NCBI RefSeq assembly: GCF_950295315.1
Contig: NC_080164.1
Span: forward strand, 62,758,042-62,822,041
Direction: 5' to 3'
Length of the DNA stretch: 64,000 bases
From: Erinaceus europaeus
Taxonomy: Eukaryota; Chordata; Mammalia; Eulipotyphla; Erinaceidae
Position numbers and translations under genes: made by a program. The notes beneath the pieces are model-generated. The model searched no databases and was not told the DNA's origin. It saw only the letters and a program-made list of their open reading frames with translations. Positions 32,365 to 43,162 of the stretch are shown in pieces. How positions within the stretch are numbered: position 1 is the stretch's first letter; each line of letters starts with the position of its first letter.

Positions 32365-32657
32365 TGGGAGTCGAACAGTAGCGCAACGGATAAATGCACA
32401 TGGCGCGAAGCTCAAGGACCGGTGTAAGGATCTTGGTTCGAGCCTCCAGCTCCCCACCTGCAGGGGGGTCGCTTCACAAGTGGTGAAGCAGGTCTGCAGG
32501 TGTCTATCTTTCTCTCCCCCTCTCTGTCTTCCCCTCCTCTCTCCATTTCTCTCTCTGTCCTATGCAACAACGATGACATCAACAACAATAATAACTACAA
32601 CAACAATAAAAACAAGGGCAACAAAAAGGAAATAAATAAATATTAAAAAAAAAAAAA
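32365..32657 (+). mobile_element. Main SINE, forward, arm 2 of an inverted pair, nested in an L1 3' UTR
   Basis: Head GGGAGTCGAACAGTAGCGCA; tail A-rich after AATAAATAAATATT. Perfect duplication AATGGTGTATTG at 32353-32364 and 32658-32669, which is itself L1 3' UTR sequence. Confidence 0.9.
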
Positions 32658-32668
32658 GAATGGTGTAT

Positions 32669-32875
32669 TGCACCAAAGTAAAAGACTCTGGGTTGGGTGG
32701 GTGGGGAGGGTTCAGGTCCTGGAACATGATGTCAGAGGACCTAGTGGGGGTTGTATTGTTATGTGGAAAACTGGGAAATGTTATGCATGTACAAACTATT
32801 GCATTTACTGTCAACTATAAAACAATTAACTAATTGTTTTATAAAACATTAATCCCCCAATAAAGAAAGAAAAAG
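32669..32875 (+). mobile_element. LINE-1 3' UTR (young L1 family of this genome), copy 1 of a tandem pair
   Basis: GCACCAAAGTAAAAGACTCTGG, GGACCTAGTGGGGGTTGTAT, TGTTATGCATGTACAAACTA and CATTAATCCCCCAATAAAG. The same chain ends other L1 copies at 41.6, 52.1, 57.1 and 59.3 kb. Confidence 0.8.
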
Positions 32876-33055
32876 AAAAAGACTCTGGGGTGAGGGGAGC
32901 TCAGGTTCTGGAACATGATGGCAGAGGAGGACCTAGGGGGAGTTGAATTGTAATATGGAAAACTGAGAAATGCTACACATGTACAAAGTACTCTATTTTA
33001 CTGTTGACTGCAAACCATTAATCTCCTCAATAAAGTAAAAATAAAAATTTTTTTA
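32876..33055 (+). mobile_element. LINE-1 3' UTR, copy 2 of a tandem pair
   Basis: Starts again at AAGACTCTGGGGTGAGG and repeats the 3' UTR chain with more changes, ending CAATAAAGTAAAAATAAAAA. Confidence 0.75.
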
Positions 33056-33214
33056 AAAAAACATATCCTATGTAATCCTTTTCTGTGATGTGGGGATAGT
33101 AGAACTCCCCTACCACATTACTGAGAGGATGACTAGGTTCCTGCTGATCTTCCATCCGTCCTTGCAAACTGGGGAGGAAAATGGACACTGGGTTAAATGG
33201 TAAGACTAGAGAAT

Positions 33215-33350
33215 CTTGAGTGGGATAGCTTACCTGGGAAGGTGCCTACTTTGCCATCACATAACCCAGGCTTGAGCCCAACTCGCACCAAGTATCAGTC
33301 CTGTGATATCTTTCCCTTTCTTTACTCTATCTGTCTCTGTTTTAAAATGT
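33215..33350 (+). mobile_element. Second-family SINE, forward
   Basis: GGGATAGCTTACCTGGGAAG (A-box region), CCAGGCTTGAGCCCAACTCG (B-box region), GCACCAAGTATCAGTCCTG and a CT-rich end. Confidence 0.6.
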
Positions 33351-33355
33351 AGACC

Positions 33356-34800
33356 TCAAGAGGTAGAGCCAAGTGATGAAAAGAGAGAGAGAAGAGAGGC
33401 CAAGCCATTTTTCTTCCTACCAGGAAAGTACATCTTTCATCAAAACTCCAAACCTGACAATAGGGCCTTAAGCATATAGATTCCCATGACCACCACCAGT
33501 TATAAATCCAGAGGCCGGGAAACCATTGTGGACAGGTTGATGGGGCTGGGGTGAGGTTCTTTCAGAATCCTGATTTACCATTCTCAGTAGAGGCCTTATC
33601 CTCAGTGCTCCATAGCAGCTGGCCACAAAGCAGCTGGTAGGCCTTAAGGCAGAGGGGAGACAGGGGGAAGAGCCATTGAATCTACCAGATTTGGGGTGAG
33701 AAAACTCAGTGTTGTTTTCCTCTGCCCTCTGTGGCATGACAGTTCAATTAATGCCTCGAATCAGCAGCCTCATCTCCCCCTGGCTCAAAGGTAGAGAAGA
33801 GCCTGGTCTGCTCAAGGGTCCCCAGTATGGCAGGGTGCCAGTTTGGGGACCTGGGCAGGCTCTTTTGATTTCAAGTGATAGAAAGTAATGCATCTTATCT
33901 GTAGGAGAAAAGAGTGGATGGGGATTTAGTTTGATAGAGTGTGCTTCATCTCATACCCAAGGAACAAGAAAGGAGTAGTCAGCCCAGTCCTCTCTCCCCC
34001 ACAAGTGCCTGCCCCAACCCTCTGCTGGCAGCAGCCTTACTAACAGCCTTGCTAATCTGTTAATTATCTGCTGTTGGTGGAGATTATTAATTGAAAACTC
34101 AGTTCCCAACTTTAATTGCCAGCTTGCCTACTGGCTGTCTCTGTTTCCTCTAGCTTCTCTCCATGCCCTGGAGGTCTTTAGTCCTCTGTCTTTGGGTTCT
34201 TGATTTCTTCCTTTGTCAAAAATAACATTTGTGACCGCCTTCTGCAGAGCTGGTCATTGAGACTGTCAAGGCCCAGGTGGGAGAGTCGAGCAGTTATACC
34301 CACAGCTTGCAGGAGACACCTCACTCCTCCTGATCCACTGTGGGAGGCAGAAAGGCTGTTAAAGCAATTTGCCCCAGGAATTAATGGAGAGGTACTGAGC
34401 CCGTGGGAGGACTCAACGGGAAATCAGCTCTCAACTTAAACAAAGACCAGACTCCTCATCATGCATAGCTACCCAGGGGAGTTTGCTGCCTGGAAGGGAT
34501 GCTGGGAGCCTCAAAAGGGGCTGTACCAGATGCTTGAAAGATTCCCATCAGGATTGGGTCTCTTCCCCAATTTAGAGGGCTTTCTGATCTCAATCCTTAA
34601 GAGTCTGACATCTGACATCATTCATCACTTCTCTCCCTGACATGTTACTGGATAGGCCAGGTAGGGATGGAATTTGAAAGGGTGATGAGTGAAACAGATT
34701 TTTTTTAATGATTCCATTTTAATTGTATATATATGAGACAGAGAAAGAGAGAGAGAGAAAGCCTGAATCCCTCAGTATTTATTCCATTTTGTCTTTCATT
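33356..34800. other. Unique intergenic sequence with a homeodomain-site-rich core
   Basis: No young repeat. The block at about 34030-34130 (AATCTGTTAATTATCTGC, GATTATTAATTGAAAAC, ACTTTAATTGCC) is rich in TAATTA/TTAAT motifs and reads like conserved non-coding DNA. Conservation cannot be tested here. Confidence 0.4.
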
Positions 34801-34809
34801 TTTTAAAGA

Positions 34810-35098
34810 TCTTTAAAATATTTATTTATTCCCTTTTGTTGCCCTTATTGCTTTTATTGTTGTGGTTATTATTGTTGTTGTTATTCTTCCATTGTTGTTG
34901 GATAGGACAGAGAGAAATGGAGAGAGGAGGGGAAGGCAGAGAGAGGGAGAGAAGGATAGACACTTGCAGACCTGCTTCATCGCTTGTGAAGTGACTTCCC
35001 TGCAGGTAGGGAGCCGGGGGTTCAAACCGGGATCCTCAACTCAGGTCCTTGCGCTTGGCACCACGTGCGCTTAACCCACTGTGCTACCAACCAACTCC
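34810..35098 (-). mobile_element. Main SINE, reverse
   Basis: TTGTTGCCCTTATTGC tail side, AGGGAGCCGGGGGTTCAAAC (B-box complement), head end GTGCTACCAACCAACTCCC. Confidence 0.88.
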
Positions 35099-35101
35099 CT
35101 T

Positions 35102-35195
35102 GTCTTTCTTTCTATGCGGTGTCAGGATGGAACACAGGGTCTCATCTATGCAAGGCATTCAACCTGCCAGCAACCAACTTTCTAGCCCCTAAATG
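35102..35195 (-). mobile_element. Second-family SINE, reverse, fragment
   Basis: GATGGAACACAGGGTCTCAT, GCAAGGCATTCAACCTGCCA and CAACTTTCTAGCCCC. The main SINE at 34810-35098 probably landed in or beside it. Confidence 0.5.
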
Positions 35196-35349
35196 CATTT
35201 TTGTAAGATTTGGTGAAATGCCACCACATTAATAGAGAAAGTATACTTGGAAAGAGTGATTTGGGAAAGGAAGAAAAGAAAATTTACATTTATCTTTACT
35301 AGCTGAATTAATTCACCAAGAAAGAAAGAAAGTGAAAATTACCCTCAAT

Positions 35350-35445
35350 GACTCTTTGACTATAGACAGATCATTTGACCACTCTGACCCTCAGCATCTT
35401 CATTTGCAAATTGGGTTTTGTCCTGAATCACTGGTATTAGAACTC
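35350..35445 (+). repeat. MIR-like SINE
   Basis: TCATTTGACCACTCTGACCC followed by TCAGCATCTTCATTTGCAAA is the MIR core and its downstream region. Confidence 0.6.
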
Positions 35446-35789
35446 ATGGGTAAAAGCAACCTAAATAAGTCGAAGCTTACATAATAAAAAAAGAGCAAGA
35501 ACAGATAGCATGTTTAGAATAGAGGTTTAAGTTACAATGTAAAAGGTATAGATAATGTTTATGCATTCAGATCTTATAGAGTGCTGGGAATCTCTCTCCC
35601 TTTCCCACTCTCTCCCTTTACTGTGTACCTGTTTATTTTTCTTTCTCAAAATCCGATGTTCTTTTTTGCTTTCACATATATTCCCATAGTGAAAAATACA
35701 GCAGACAGGTTTACAAAATATGAGTCAACCCCATTAGAAAAACATAGGTCCTAATTCTAAAGTCCAGATTCAAGGTTCATACTAGCCAG

Positions 35790-36110
35790 TGTGTCTTTAT
35801 TCATCAGGATAATCTAAGTTATGCAGTAGTAACAAACAGGTTCTAAATTTCAATGGTTTGAAGTAATAAAGTTTATTTCTTGTACATGACTCACTGCCAG
35901 GGGTCAGTGGGAAGGCTTTGTACATCAGAATTACTCATTGACTCAATATGTTATAGGTTTCATCTCAAGTATGTCCAGGACTGCAGGGATAAGGAAAGAG
36001 AACATGCTAAGCCACATGTGGACTCTTAGAGCTTTTGCCTGGAAGTCACATATGTAGTGCTTTCACTTACATCTTACTGATCAAAACGAGTCAAATCACT
36101 AGGCCTGAAC
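35790..36110 (+). repeat. Ancient interspersed repeat, family unassigned
   Basis: TAATCTAAGTTATGCAGTAG, GGTTTGAAGTAATAAAGTTTA, TTCTTGTACATGACTCACTG and AGAGCTTTTGCCTGGAAGTC follow the order of a common old mammalian repeat that I cannot name with certainty. Confidence 0.4.
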
Positions 36111-36660
36111 TGAAATGGAGAAATCAATTCACCAATGGGTCTAAGACAAAGGAGAACTGGACATTTGTGAATAATCCCCCCTCCATGACTACTATAACAT
36201 GCTATCACCAAAGATTCCTGCCCACTTTCCTTCCTGCTAACCCTTTGTTTCAGGAACTCCCACAATATAAATGAAATGTTTCTGGGAGAGGAGGTAAATA
36301 TTTGTGGGGAGAGTCCATCTTGTAGCTGTTGTTAGATGAGTCTTTGCTGTAATGACTAAGATCTAAGAGTCCCAAACAGATTGCTATAGCTTCCCTGTGA
36401 ATCCCAGTGAGTTCAAACCTGCCGCTGGGACTTGGGGTGCCACTAGGACAGCTTTTTCCTCAATTCAGCTTTTCCTCTCCTCCAACATGAAAGACAGACA
36501 CACTCCTAAAGGTGGAATGGGGAGGGAGCAGGGGATAGGTGGGCTCACTGACAAATTCAGCTTCGAAACATAAAGTGCAGCAGCTGTTTACTTTGGCAGT
36601 CTCTCCTTGCCTTCATCTTCCAAAACAGCTGCCATGTTTCAAGCAGAAATGCCAGGCAAA
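36111..36660. other. Intergenic sequence, nothing recognised
   Basis: No gene or clear repeat. Confidence 0.4.
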
Positions 36661-36664
36661 TATG

Positions 36665-36860
36665 AACTGGAGGATCCAGAGGCTTGGGTTCAAGTCCTGG
36701 CTCTATTGCTAACTAATTCCTTGTCCTGGAAAAGTCAAGGAACCCCTTAGGACCTTAGTTACCTTACCTATAAAGTGGACCGACTGGTGTCTACCCACCT
36801 GACTGCCTCTGGATTCTTGTGACACTTGTACATATCACAGCTCTTTGTAAGGACGGTTCC
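36665..36860 (+). repeat. MIR SINE
   Basis: GGCTTGGGTTCAAGTCCTGG, CTCTATTGCTAACTAATTCC, AAAGTCAAGGAACCCCTTAG, TTACCTATAAAGTGGAC: a fairly long MIR match. Confidence 0.7.
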
Positions 36861-37690
36861 TGGGCAAACATGAAAAGTTGCCTTTATCGTGGACACTCCC
36901 GTAGAGCCTCATGAGATAGGCCTGCCCTGCCTAGCTCCTTCTCCTGGGAATGGCTTACCCTATCTCCTGCCTTCCCTGCCAGACATGAAGCCATCACTGC
37001 CAGCTCTGGAAAGGAGCTCATCTCTGAGATTTTAGACAGAATAATTTATTCTTCCTCTCATGCCTGTCTGTCCAGGAAAATCACACAACCCACTCATCCC
37101 CCACAGCCATTGTTCCCCTCATCAGCTAGAAAAATCTCCCTGTCTTTGTAAAACAGAGGGGAGCAAGAGGAGAGGAAGGGAAAGCTGAAGAGAGGTAGGG
37201 AGGGGAGAAGGCTACTGGGGGGGGGGGGGCTGGCATCTCTAACCCTAAAGGGGCTCTAGCACTAGGCCAGGGGCTGGGATTGGAAGGCAGAAGCAGGCTC
37301 CATCAGATCTCTTACCCCACGTGACTCATGCTGTATCAGCTCAGTCATCCGAGTGTCTGGTTGTTGAGTGTGTCAGCACCAAGTGTGAGAACTGAGAGGC
37401 AAAGGGCCATATTGTATAGTCAGTGTCAGAGACAGGATGACAACTCCTCAGCTCTGTGCCCTTTCTGCACTGCTTTCCAGAACTACTGGCCTCTAGAGAC
37501 CTGGAATTCTAAAGTGCTGGGAAGGAGTTGGAGAGAGAGAGAGCCTGCTGCCTGCTTTGGAGAGAGCCTGGGGACATGGGAGCTTCAACTCGCCTGCTGC
37601 CTACGGGGTGTCGGCCCACACTTAGGAACCACCTGCCCTCTCCTCCTCCAACACAATTTTCTTTTCCGTCCTCTTTCTTTCTCTCCCAGT
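36861..37690. other. Unique intergenic sequence
   Basis: Includes a GC-richer, repeat-poor part at 36880-37150 that may be conserved non-coding DNA, and G12-13 at about 37217-37229. Confidence 0.4.

Positions 37691-37694
<4 letters not shown>

Positions 37695-37743
<49 letters not shown>
37695..37743. repeat. (TC)n microsatellite
   Basis: About 24 uninterrupted TC units. Confidence 0.97.
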
Positions 37744-37746
<3 letters not shown>

Positions 37747-37797
37747 AGCATGCAGATCTTACACATAAATGATTCCACTGCTCCCACAACAATCTTT

Positions 37798-37975
37798 TTT
37801 CTTCTTTTTATTTGAGACAGTGAAAGATTGGCAGAGAAAGAAGAAATACCCCAGCACTGCTGCAGTGTCTGCAGAGCTTCTGGTACCATCCATGATATCT
37901 CCATGTGGTGCTGGGCCTAAACCCAGGTCCTCGTGCTGCTCTACCAGGTGAATGAGCTATGTCTTGGACCTCCCA
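37798..37975 (-). mobile_element. Second-family SINE, reverse
   Basis: TTTATTTGAGACAGTGAAAG, CATGTGGTGCTGGGCCTAAA, CCCAGGTCCTCGTGC (B-box complement), GGTGAATGAGCTATGTC. Confidence 0.6.
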
Positions 37976-38329
37976 GCCCAATATTATTAGCAATGTAAGA
38001 CTACTGACTCTGATTCCTTCACAGGGTAGAGTCTGAGAGATGTCCTTAAATGCAGGCATCAACTGACTACACTGTGAGTAAACCCCATACAAACCCCACA
38101 CAGATACCCCAAACAGGGATGGATTGCCTTGGAGGGCACACACTGGCTACCATCCACTCCAACAGGGAGCAGGTTATGGGTTGGGGCCCAGAAAGACTAA
38201 TGCCCTTCCCCAGACCATACATTCCTTGAGATTCAGGGAGCTGAGGCAAGAGAAAGGTCAGAAGCCACACAGGGCATGTTAGGAGATACTTGACTCTCAG
38301 ACCTATTTTGTTGTTGGTTTTTTTTTTTT

Positions 38330-38354
38330 TAATTATATGTTCTTATAAGGGAAA

Positions 38355-38389
<35 letters not shown>

Positions 38390-38515
38390 GCAGAGAAAAT
38401 ATCACCAGAGCACTGCTTTATTCTGGCACGTGGCAATGCTAGGGATTGAACCTCAGAACTCTGAGGCCTCAGGGCTATAAGACCAGTTCATTACCACTCT
38501 GGTATCTCTTCTCAG
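38330..38515 (-). mobile_element. Second-family SINE, reverse, with an expanded CA tract
   Basis: CAGAGCACTGCTTTATTCTG, ATGCTAGGGATTGAACCTCA and CATTACCACTCTGGTATCTC; the (CA)n at 38356-38386 lies in its tail half. Confidence 0.65.
38356..38386. repeat. (CA)n microsatellite
   Basis: About 15 perfect AC units. Confidence 0.95.
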
Positions 38516-38689
38516 ATCCATTTCCTATAATGATGCTTATCTTTCCCCCACACCACACCCCTGACTTGCCTTCTTAAGGTCCCCTACCAGTACCACCGCC
38601 ACAGCCTCTCTGAGCACCAGGGCTGACCCAGGTGCCATAGAGAAAGAGTTTTGTGGGCGTCTGTCAGAAGCAAACCTTGGGGCTGAGAG

Positions 38690-38905
38690 TTACTCAGTCC
38701 CACCATATCCAGGGCCATAAATATGCCCTGCTTTTTGACCCAGTAATCCCACTGTTTGGAATTCCTCCCAAAGATATAATTGCAAAGGAAAAAATAACTA
38801 TATGTGTACAACTGTTTATAGCAACATTATTTATACTAGTAAAAAAAAAAATCCCTGGAATCAGCCAAAAATGCTCTGCAAGGGAGAGAATGAGATGTCA
38901 CTAAA
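38690..38905 (+). mobile_element. Old LINE-1 ORF2 fragment
   Basis: Encodes a degenerate ALLFDPVIPLFGIPPKD / ATLFILV stretch of the ORF2p tail, followed by TTATAGCAACATTATTTATA. Confidence 0.6.
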
Positions 38906-38996
38906 GCAGAATATTTATTGTGTGGCCAAGAAAAATGGCAACCTGGGAAGATTCTTTGCAAAATGACGTTAAGGGGCAACAGAAGACAAACTTGGG

Positions 38997-39335
38997 GGCC
39001 TGGCAATAGTTAAGCACACATAGTGTGAAGTGCAAGGACCCACACAAGGATCCCACTTCAAGCCCCCTGGCTCCTCACCTGTAGGGAAGTTGCTTCACAA
39101 GCAGGAAGCAGGTCTGCAGGTGTCTATCTTTCTCTCTCCCTCTCTGTTTTCCCCTCCTCTATCAATTTTTCTCCATTCTATCCAACAGCAATAACAGCAT
39201 CAACAACAACAATAACAGAAACAGCAACACCACCAACAACAATGGAAAAAAGATAGCTGCCAGGAGCAGTGGATTCATAGTGCAGGCACCAAACCCCAGT
39301 GATAACCCTGTAGGCAAAAGAAAAAAAAAAAAGGG
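38997..39335 (+). mobile_element. Main SINE, forward, long form
   Basis: Head GGGGCCTGGCAATAGTTAAG (A box damaged), long (AAC/CAA)n stretch, CCAGGAGCAGTGGATTCATA module and A-tail. Confidence 0.85.
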
Positions 39336-40040
39336 AAGGAGACAACAAAATCATACATGTTTAGTCTGTGAGCAGATGGTGAGTGAGCACCTCACCTGGA
39401 CCACACAAGCGTCAAAGTGTTAGAGAGACTACTAGAGGTGGCCATGTCTCCACCCTTCTGGAGGGGACACTCTGGTGGTGATCATGTGATAAACAATAAA
39501 CAACATCATCAAGTGAGAGCCTACTAAGATGGGAGATGGGTAGACAGACAAGACTTCTCTGCCTCCAGCAGTCATCTGCTACCCGCTGTAGAGCTCATAC
39601 TGCTGGCCCAGTGGGTCACAGAGAAGCAGCCCAGCAGAGGGCCACAGACTACCAAAGAAGAAACCTTTTGTCAGGGAGGAACTCAGCCCAGAAGCAAGGG
39701 ATCCAGGGCCACAATGTAGTTTGGGGCACCAGGCAAAGAGTAGTAGGCACAGTCAGCCTGAAGGGACTTCTCCTAAACTGTCAGCCAGGCCACTCTGAAG
39801 AGATCAGCAAAACCCTGAAGCTAGAGAAAGGGCAGGGAAGAAGCAGCCCCTAAGAGTCAGCTGGGCTTCTATTGATCTGGTAAGTAGAGCTCAGGAGGGC
39901 TGGCACATAAGCTAAATGTGAATGTAGGATATGTGCCATGGTGGGTTGGCAGGGAGAAGGTGAGAGGAAGGGATGGAAATGTGATCTAAAGGTGTGCCCT
40001 ATCCTGCTACTCCAGAAAGCCTGTTCCATGCAGGAGACCA
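39336..40040. other. Intergenic sequence, nothing recognised
   Basis: The longest open frame (105 codons, 39536-39853) has no splice context or similarity that I know. Confidence 0.45.
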
Positions 40041-40044
40041 CTCA

Positions 40045-40262
40045 GGACTGGAGAGATAGCTTACCAAGTATGGCACCTGTCTTGGCATGTGCAAGGCACA
40101 GGTTCAAGCATCGCCTGGGAGTACCATGGCACCAGGAGAGGCTCCAGTGCTTTGGTGTCTCTTTCTCTCTCTTTATAGCATGATAAAATCAGCCCTGGGA
40201 GTGGTGAAAGTGCACATGTTGAGGGCTTCAGCTCTACACACACACATAAAGAGAGAGAGGTC
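40045..40262 (+). mobile_element. Second-family SINE, forward, long copy
   Basis: GGAGAGATAGCTTACCAAGT head, GGCACAGGTTCAAGCATCGC (B-box region), ATGGCACCAGGAGAGGCTCC, then AATCAGCCCTGGGAGTGGTG, a 3' module also seen at 59.4 and 63.0 kb. Confidence 0.65.
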
Positions 40263-40860
40263 TTTCAGACTAATAATCTTCCTTCACATTGGTGCTGTGT
40301 GGGGCAAAAGATTCTTCAATCCAGGGAGCTCAGAGGGACAGATGCCAGGTCTCTGGCAACAGGAGAACCTTCCACTTCCCCAGAGTCAAGGAACAGAGCC
40401 CCCGCATCTACTTCCTCAGGACAGAGCTCCATAGGCTGGAGGGAGATGAGACATCAAATTACAGGTGGTTGCCCAAAAAGTCAGGGGTCTGGGTCACATC
40501 CCAAGGCTGGGGAATGGGGACATCTCTGTGCTGCAGCTGTCCTTAGTGGGAGCTGAGAGACTCCCAGCTCCAGGTCTGTGGGAGGCACAGGCAAACAGAG
40601 AAGTCGGCCAAGCTAAACATGCTATTAGCAGTGATGGATTATCAGCACAGCTGTCAGAAGCAACTCCCTGCTCCATTGTGTCCATACCTGGGGAGGGGAT
40701 GCCACTCACTGCCTTCCCAGAGTCCCTGTCTTCCCAGCAATGCCCAGCCTGGGGGGATGAAGGAGGGGATTTCAGGTACTGTGGGCCACCACTCCGTCAT
40801 GCTGTGAGGAGTCTGGAGGGAGGTCTCTGCCTGTCCCCCAGGACCTTTATTTTGTAAAGA
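40263..40860. other. Unique intergenic sequence
   Basis: No repeat recognised. The segment AAACATGCTATTAGCAGTGA ... GATTATCAGCACAGCTGTC (about 40615-40665) reads like a conserved non-coding core. Confidence 0.35.
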
Positions 40861-41835
40861 TGGAGATGAAAGTGGCATTACCTCCTACACAAGGACCTAC
40901 CCTATGACCCTGCAATTCCCCTCCTAGGGATATATCCTAAGGAACCAAATACACCCATCCAAAAAGATTTGTGTATACCTATGTTCATAGCAGCACAATT
41001 TGTAATATCCAAAACCTGGGAGCAACACAGGTATCCAACAACCGATGAGTGGTTGAGCAAGTTGTGGTGTATATACATACCATGAAATAATACTCAGCTA
41101 TTAAAAATGGTTATTTAGGGGGTTGGATGGTAGCACAATGGGTTAAGTGAACATAACGCGAAGCACAAGGACCAACATAAGGATGCCAGTTCAATCCCCT
41201 GGCTCCCCACCTGCAGGGGGGTCACTTCACAAGTGGTGAAGCGGGTCTGCAGGTGTCTGTCTTTCTCTCCCCCTCTCTGTTTCCCCCTACTCTCTCCATT
41301 TCTCTCTGTCCTATCCAACAACAACAACAATAATAAAAACCACAACAACGATAAAATAACAAAGGCAACAAAAAGGAAAAAATAGCTTCTAGAAGCAGTG
41401 GATTAGTGGTGCAGGCAACAAGCCCCAGCAATAACCCTGGAGGCAAAATTTTTTTTTAAATAAATAAATTTTAAAAAATGGTTATTTCACCATTTTCAGC
41501 CCATCTTGGATGGAGCCTGAATTATGTTAAGTGAGATAAGTCAGAAACAGAAGGATGAATATGAGATGATCTCACTCACAGGCAGAAGTTGAAAAACAAG
41601 ATCAGAAGAGAAAGCACTGAGCAGAACTTGGGCTGGAGTTGGTGTACTGCACCAAAGTAAAAGACTCTGGGGGGTGGGGGGGTGTCAGGTCCGGGAACAT
41701 GATGGCAGAAGAGGACCTAGTAGGGGTTGTATTGTTATGTGGAAAACTGGGAAATGTTATGCACGTACAAACTATTGTACTTACTGTCGACTGTAAAACA
41801 TTAATCCCCCAATAAAGAAATTAAAAAAGAAAATG
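40861..41835 (+). mobile_element. 5'-truncated LINE-1 (ORF2 end + 3' UTR), split by a SINE
   Basis: Begins with PYDPAIPLLGIYPKEPNTPI- and TTDEWLSKLW-like codons of the ORF2p tail. It then has GAGATAAGTCAGAAACAGAA and the young 3' UTR (ACTGCACCAAAGTAAAAGAC ... TCCCCCAATAAAGAAA). A SINE occupies 41117-41473. Confidence 0.85.
41117..41473 (+). mobile_element. Main SINE, forward, nested in the LINE-1
   Basis: Long form. Perfect duplication AAAAATGGTTATTT at 41103-41116 and 41474-41487 shows that it is younger than the L1. Confidence 0.92.
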
Positions 41836-41849
41836 CAAAGTGATATTAC

Positions 41850-42010
41850 CTCACAGGGTTGTTGGAAGGCCCTGATGAGATGTTTTGTGGGAGCTCCACA
41901 GTAGTGGGGGAATCTCTGAGACCATGGTATCTTTCCATCTCTCTGTCTCTGTCTTTCTCTGAATAAAAAACTCAGTTCCTGCAACAGTGAAATTACACAT
42001 GCATAATAAG
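41850..42010 (+). mobile_element. Second-family SINE, forward, 3' part
   Basis: GGGAGCTCCACAGTAGTGGG, CCATCTCTCTGTCTCTGTCT, then GCAACAGTGAAATTACACAT, the 3' module of this family. Confidence 0.5.
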
Positions 42011-42034
42011 GCCCTAGGCAAAATCTGTTTCCTT

Positions 42035-42125
42035 CACAAAGAATGAAATTAAGGCTCAGAGAGGACAAAGATTTGACCAAAGTCACACAGCAACAAACAG
42101 AGCAGGAGCCAGTTTCCAGTGTCAG
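42035..42125 (-). repeat. MIR-like SINE
   Basis: TTAAGGCTCAGAGAGGACAA and AGTCACACAGCAACAAACAG are the reverse complement of the MIR core. Confidence 0.6.
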
Positions 42126-42810
42126 AGCCAGGATACTCAAAGGGCGTCCACTGCACATGCTGTCTAGGGGGACTCAAGATCCAGAAAGGGATCTCTGTGC
42201 AGGGTGGAGGGCAGCCAGCACAGAGGGTCGGCTCTGCCTGTCCTACTTCCCAGGCAGGCTGCATCCTCACCTGGGGAAAGCAGAGAACTGGAACTCCACC
42301 TGGCTGCACCACAAGGGTTCCCTTATCTCAAAGGCCTCTCTCAGAGGCTGGGTGCCATGACCTGCATCAGGACACTTTGCCTGGTGGAAAGATGGCTCCT
42401 TTCACCTTCTGAGGTGGACAGGTAAAGAACCTGCCCAGGGCAGATGGACTGGGAGGTAGTGGTAACACGCCCCCTCCCCGCACCCCCCCCCCCCAGTCAG
42501 CCTTTTAAAAGCACTTGCACTCATAAAGGGATAGAGCTGGGAAAGTGGAATCATGTGGGAGGGACAATGAAGGTGAGGGTGACTCACAGAACAATGGAGG
42601 GACAGGGAGCCTCTCAGAAAACCAAGTGAAAGAGAAGAGTGTTAGTGACTCTGACTCGATGGTAGTTGGGGAAGGGTGTGTGGGGAGGAAGCTTATTCCT
42701 GGAAGCTACTATTGCCTGTGCCCAGCACTAAGCATGATGAGCCATCAGTTTGCTCCTCACTTTTGCCCCCAGGAGCTGCTCTGCCATAGGGCAGCTTTAT
42801 ATGGACAACA
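42126..42810. other. Unique intergenic sequence
   Basis: No gene recognised. A short block at 42495-42600 (CAGCCTTTTAAAAGCACTTG) is repeat-free. A run of C lies at 42483-42494. Confidence 0.4.
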
Positions 42811-42811
42811 T

Positions 42812-42945
42812 CTTCCCCCTCCTCCTCCTTTTGTTCCTCCACTTTTTCCTCCTCCCCACCTCTTTCTCCTCTTCTTCCTCCTCCTCTTCTTCCTTCTTTT
42901 CTTCCTCCATCTCTTCTTCCTCCTCCTCCTCTTCTTCCCACCAGG
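42812..42945. repeat. Long CTT/CCT polypyrimidine tract
   Basis: About 130 bases of almost pure C/T on the plus strand. The apparent serine-, phenylalanine- or lysine/arginine-rich open frames over it are compositional artefacts. Confidence 0.95.
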
Positions 42946-42989
42946 GCCGTGTGTCTGCATACTTACACTGCTCCCAATGGATTTTTTTC

Positions 42990-43162
42990 CCTTTTGATTT
43001 CAGAGAGAGAGAGAAACCATAACACTATTTCACTATGCATAAAGCTCCCCTCACCCAGTGCCTTGGTGCACAGTGCTCCTCTGTGGTGCCAGGGACTCAA
43101 ACTTGTTTCCTCAAGTATGGTGAAGCATGAACTTTACCAATTAAACTATCTCCCAGCCTTCC
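42990..43162 (-). mobile_element. Second-family SINE, reverse
   Basis: TTTCAGAGAGAGAGAGAAAC, CCAGGGACTCAAACTTGTTT (B-box complement), TACCAATTAAACTATCTCCC. Confidence 0.65.

Noticed and set aside
42545..42997. Open frames of up to 151 codons rich in Phe/Leu/Ser, Lys/Arg or Gly
   Set aside because: Translation of the CTT/CCT polypyrimidine tract in its different frames.
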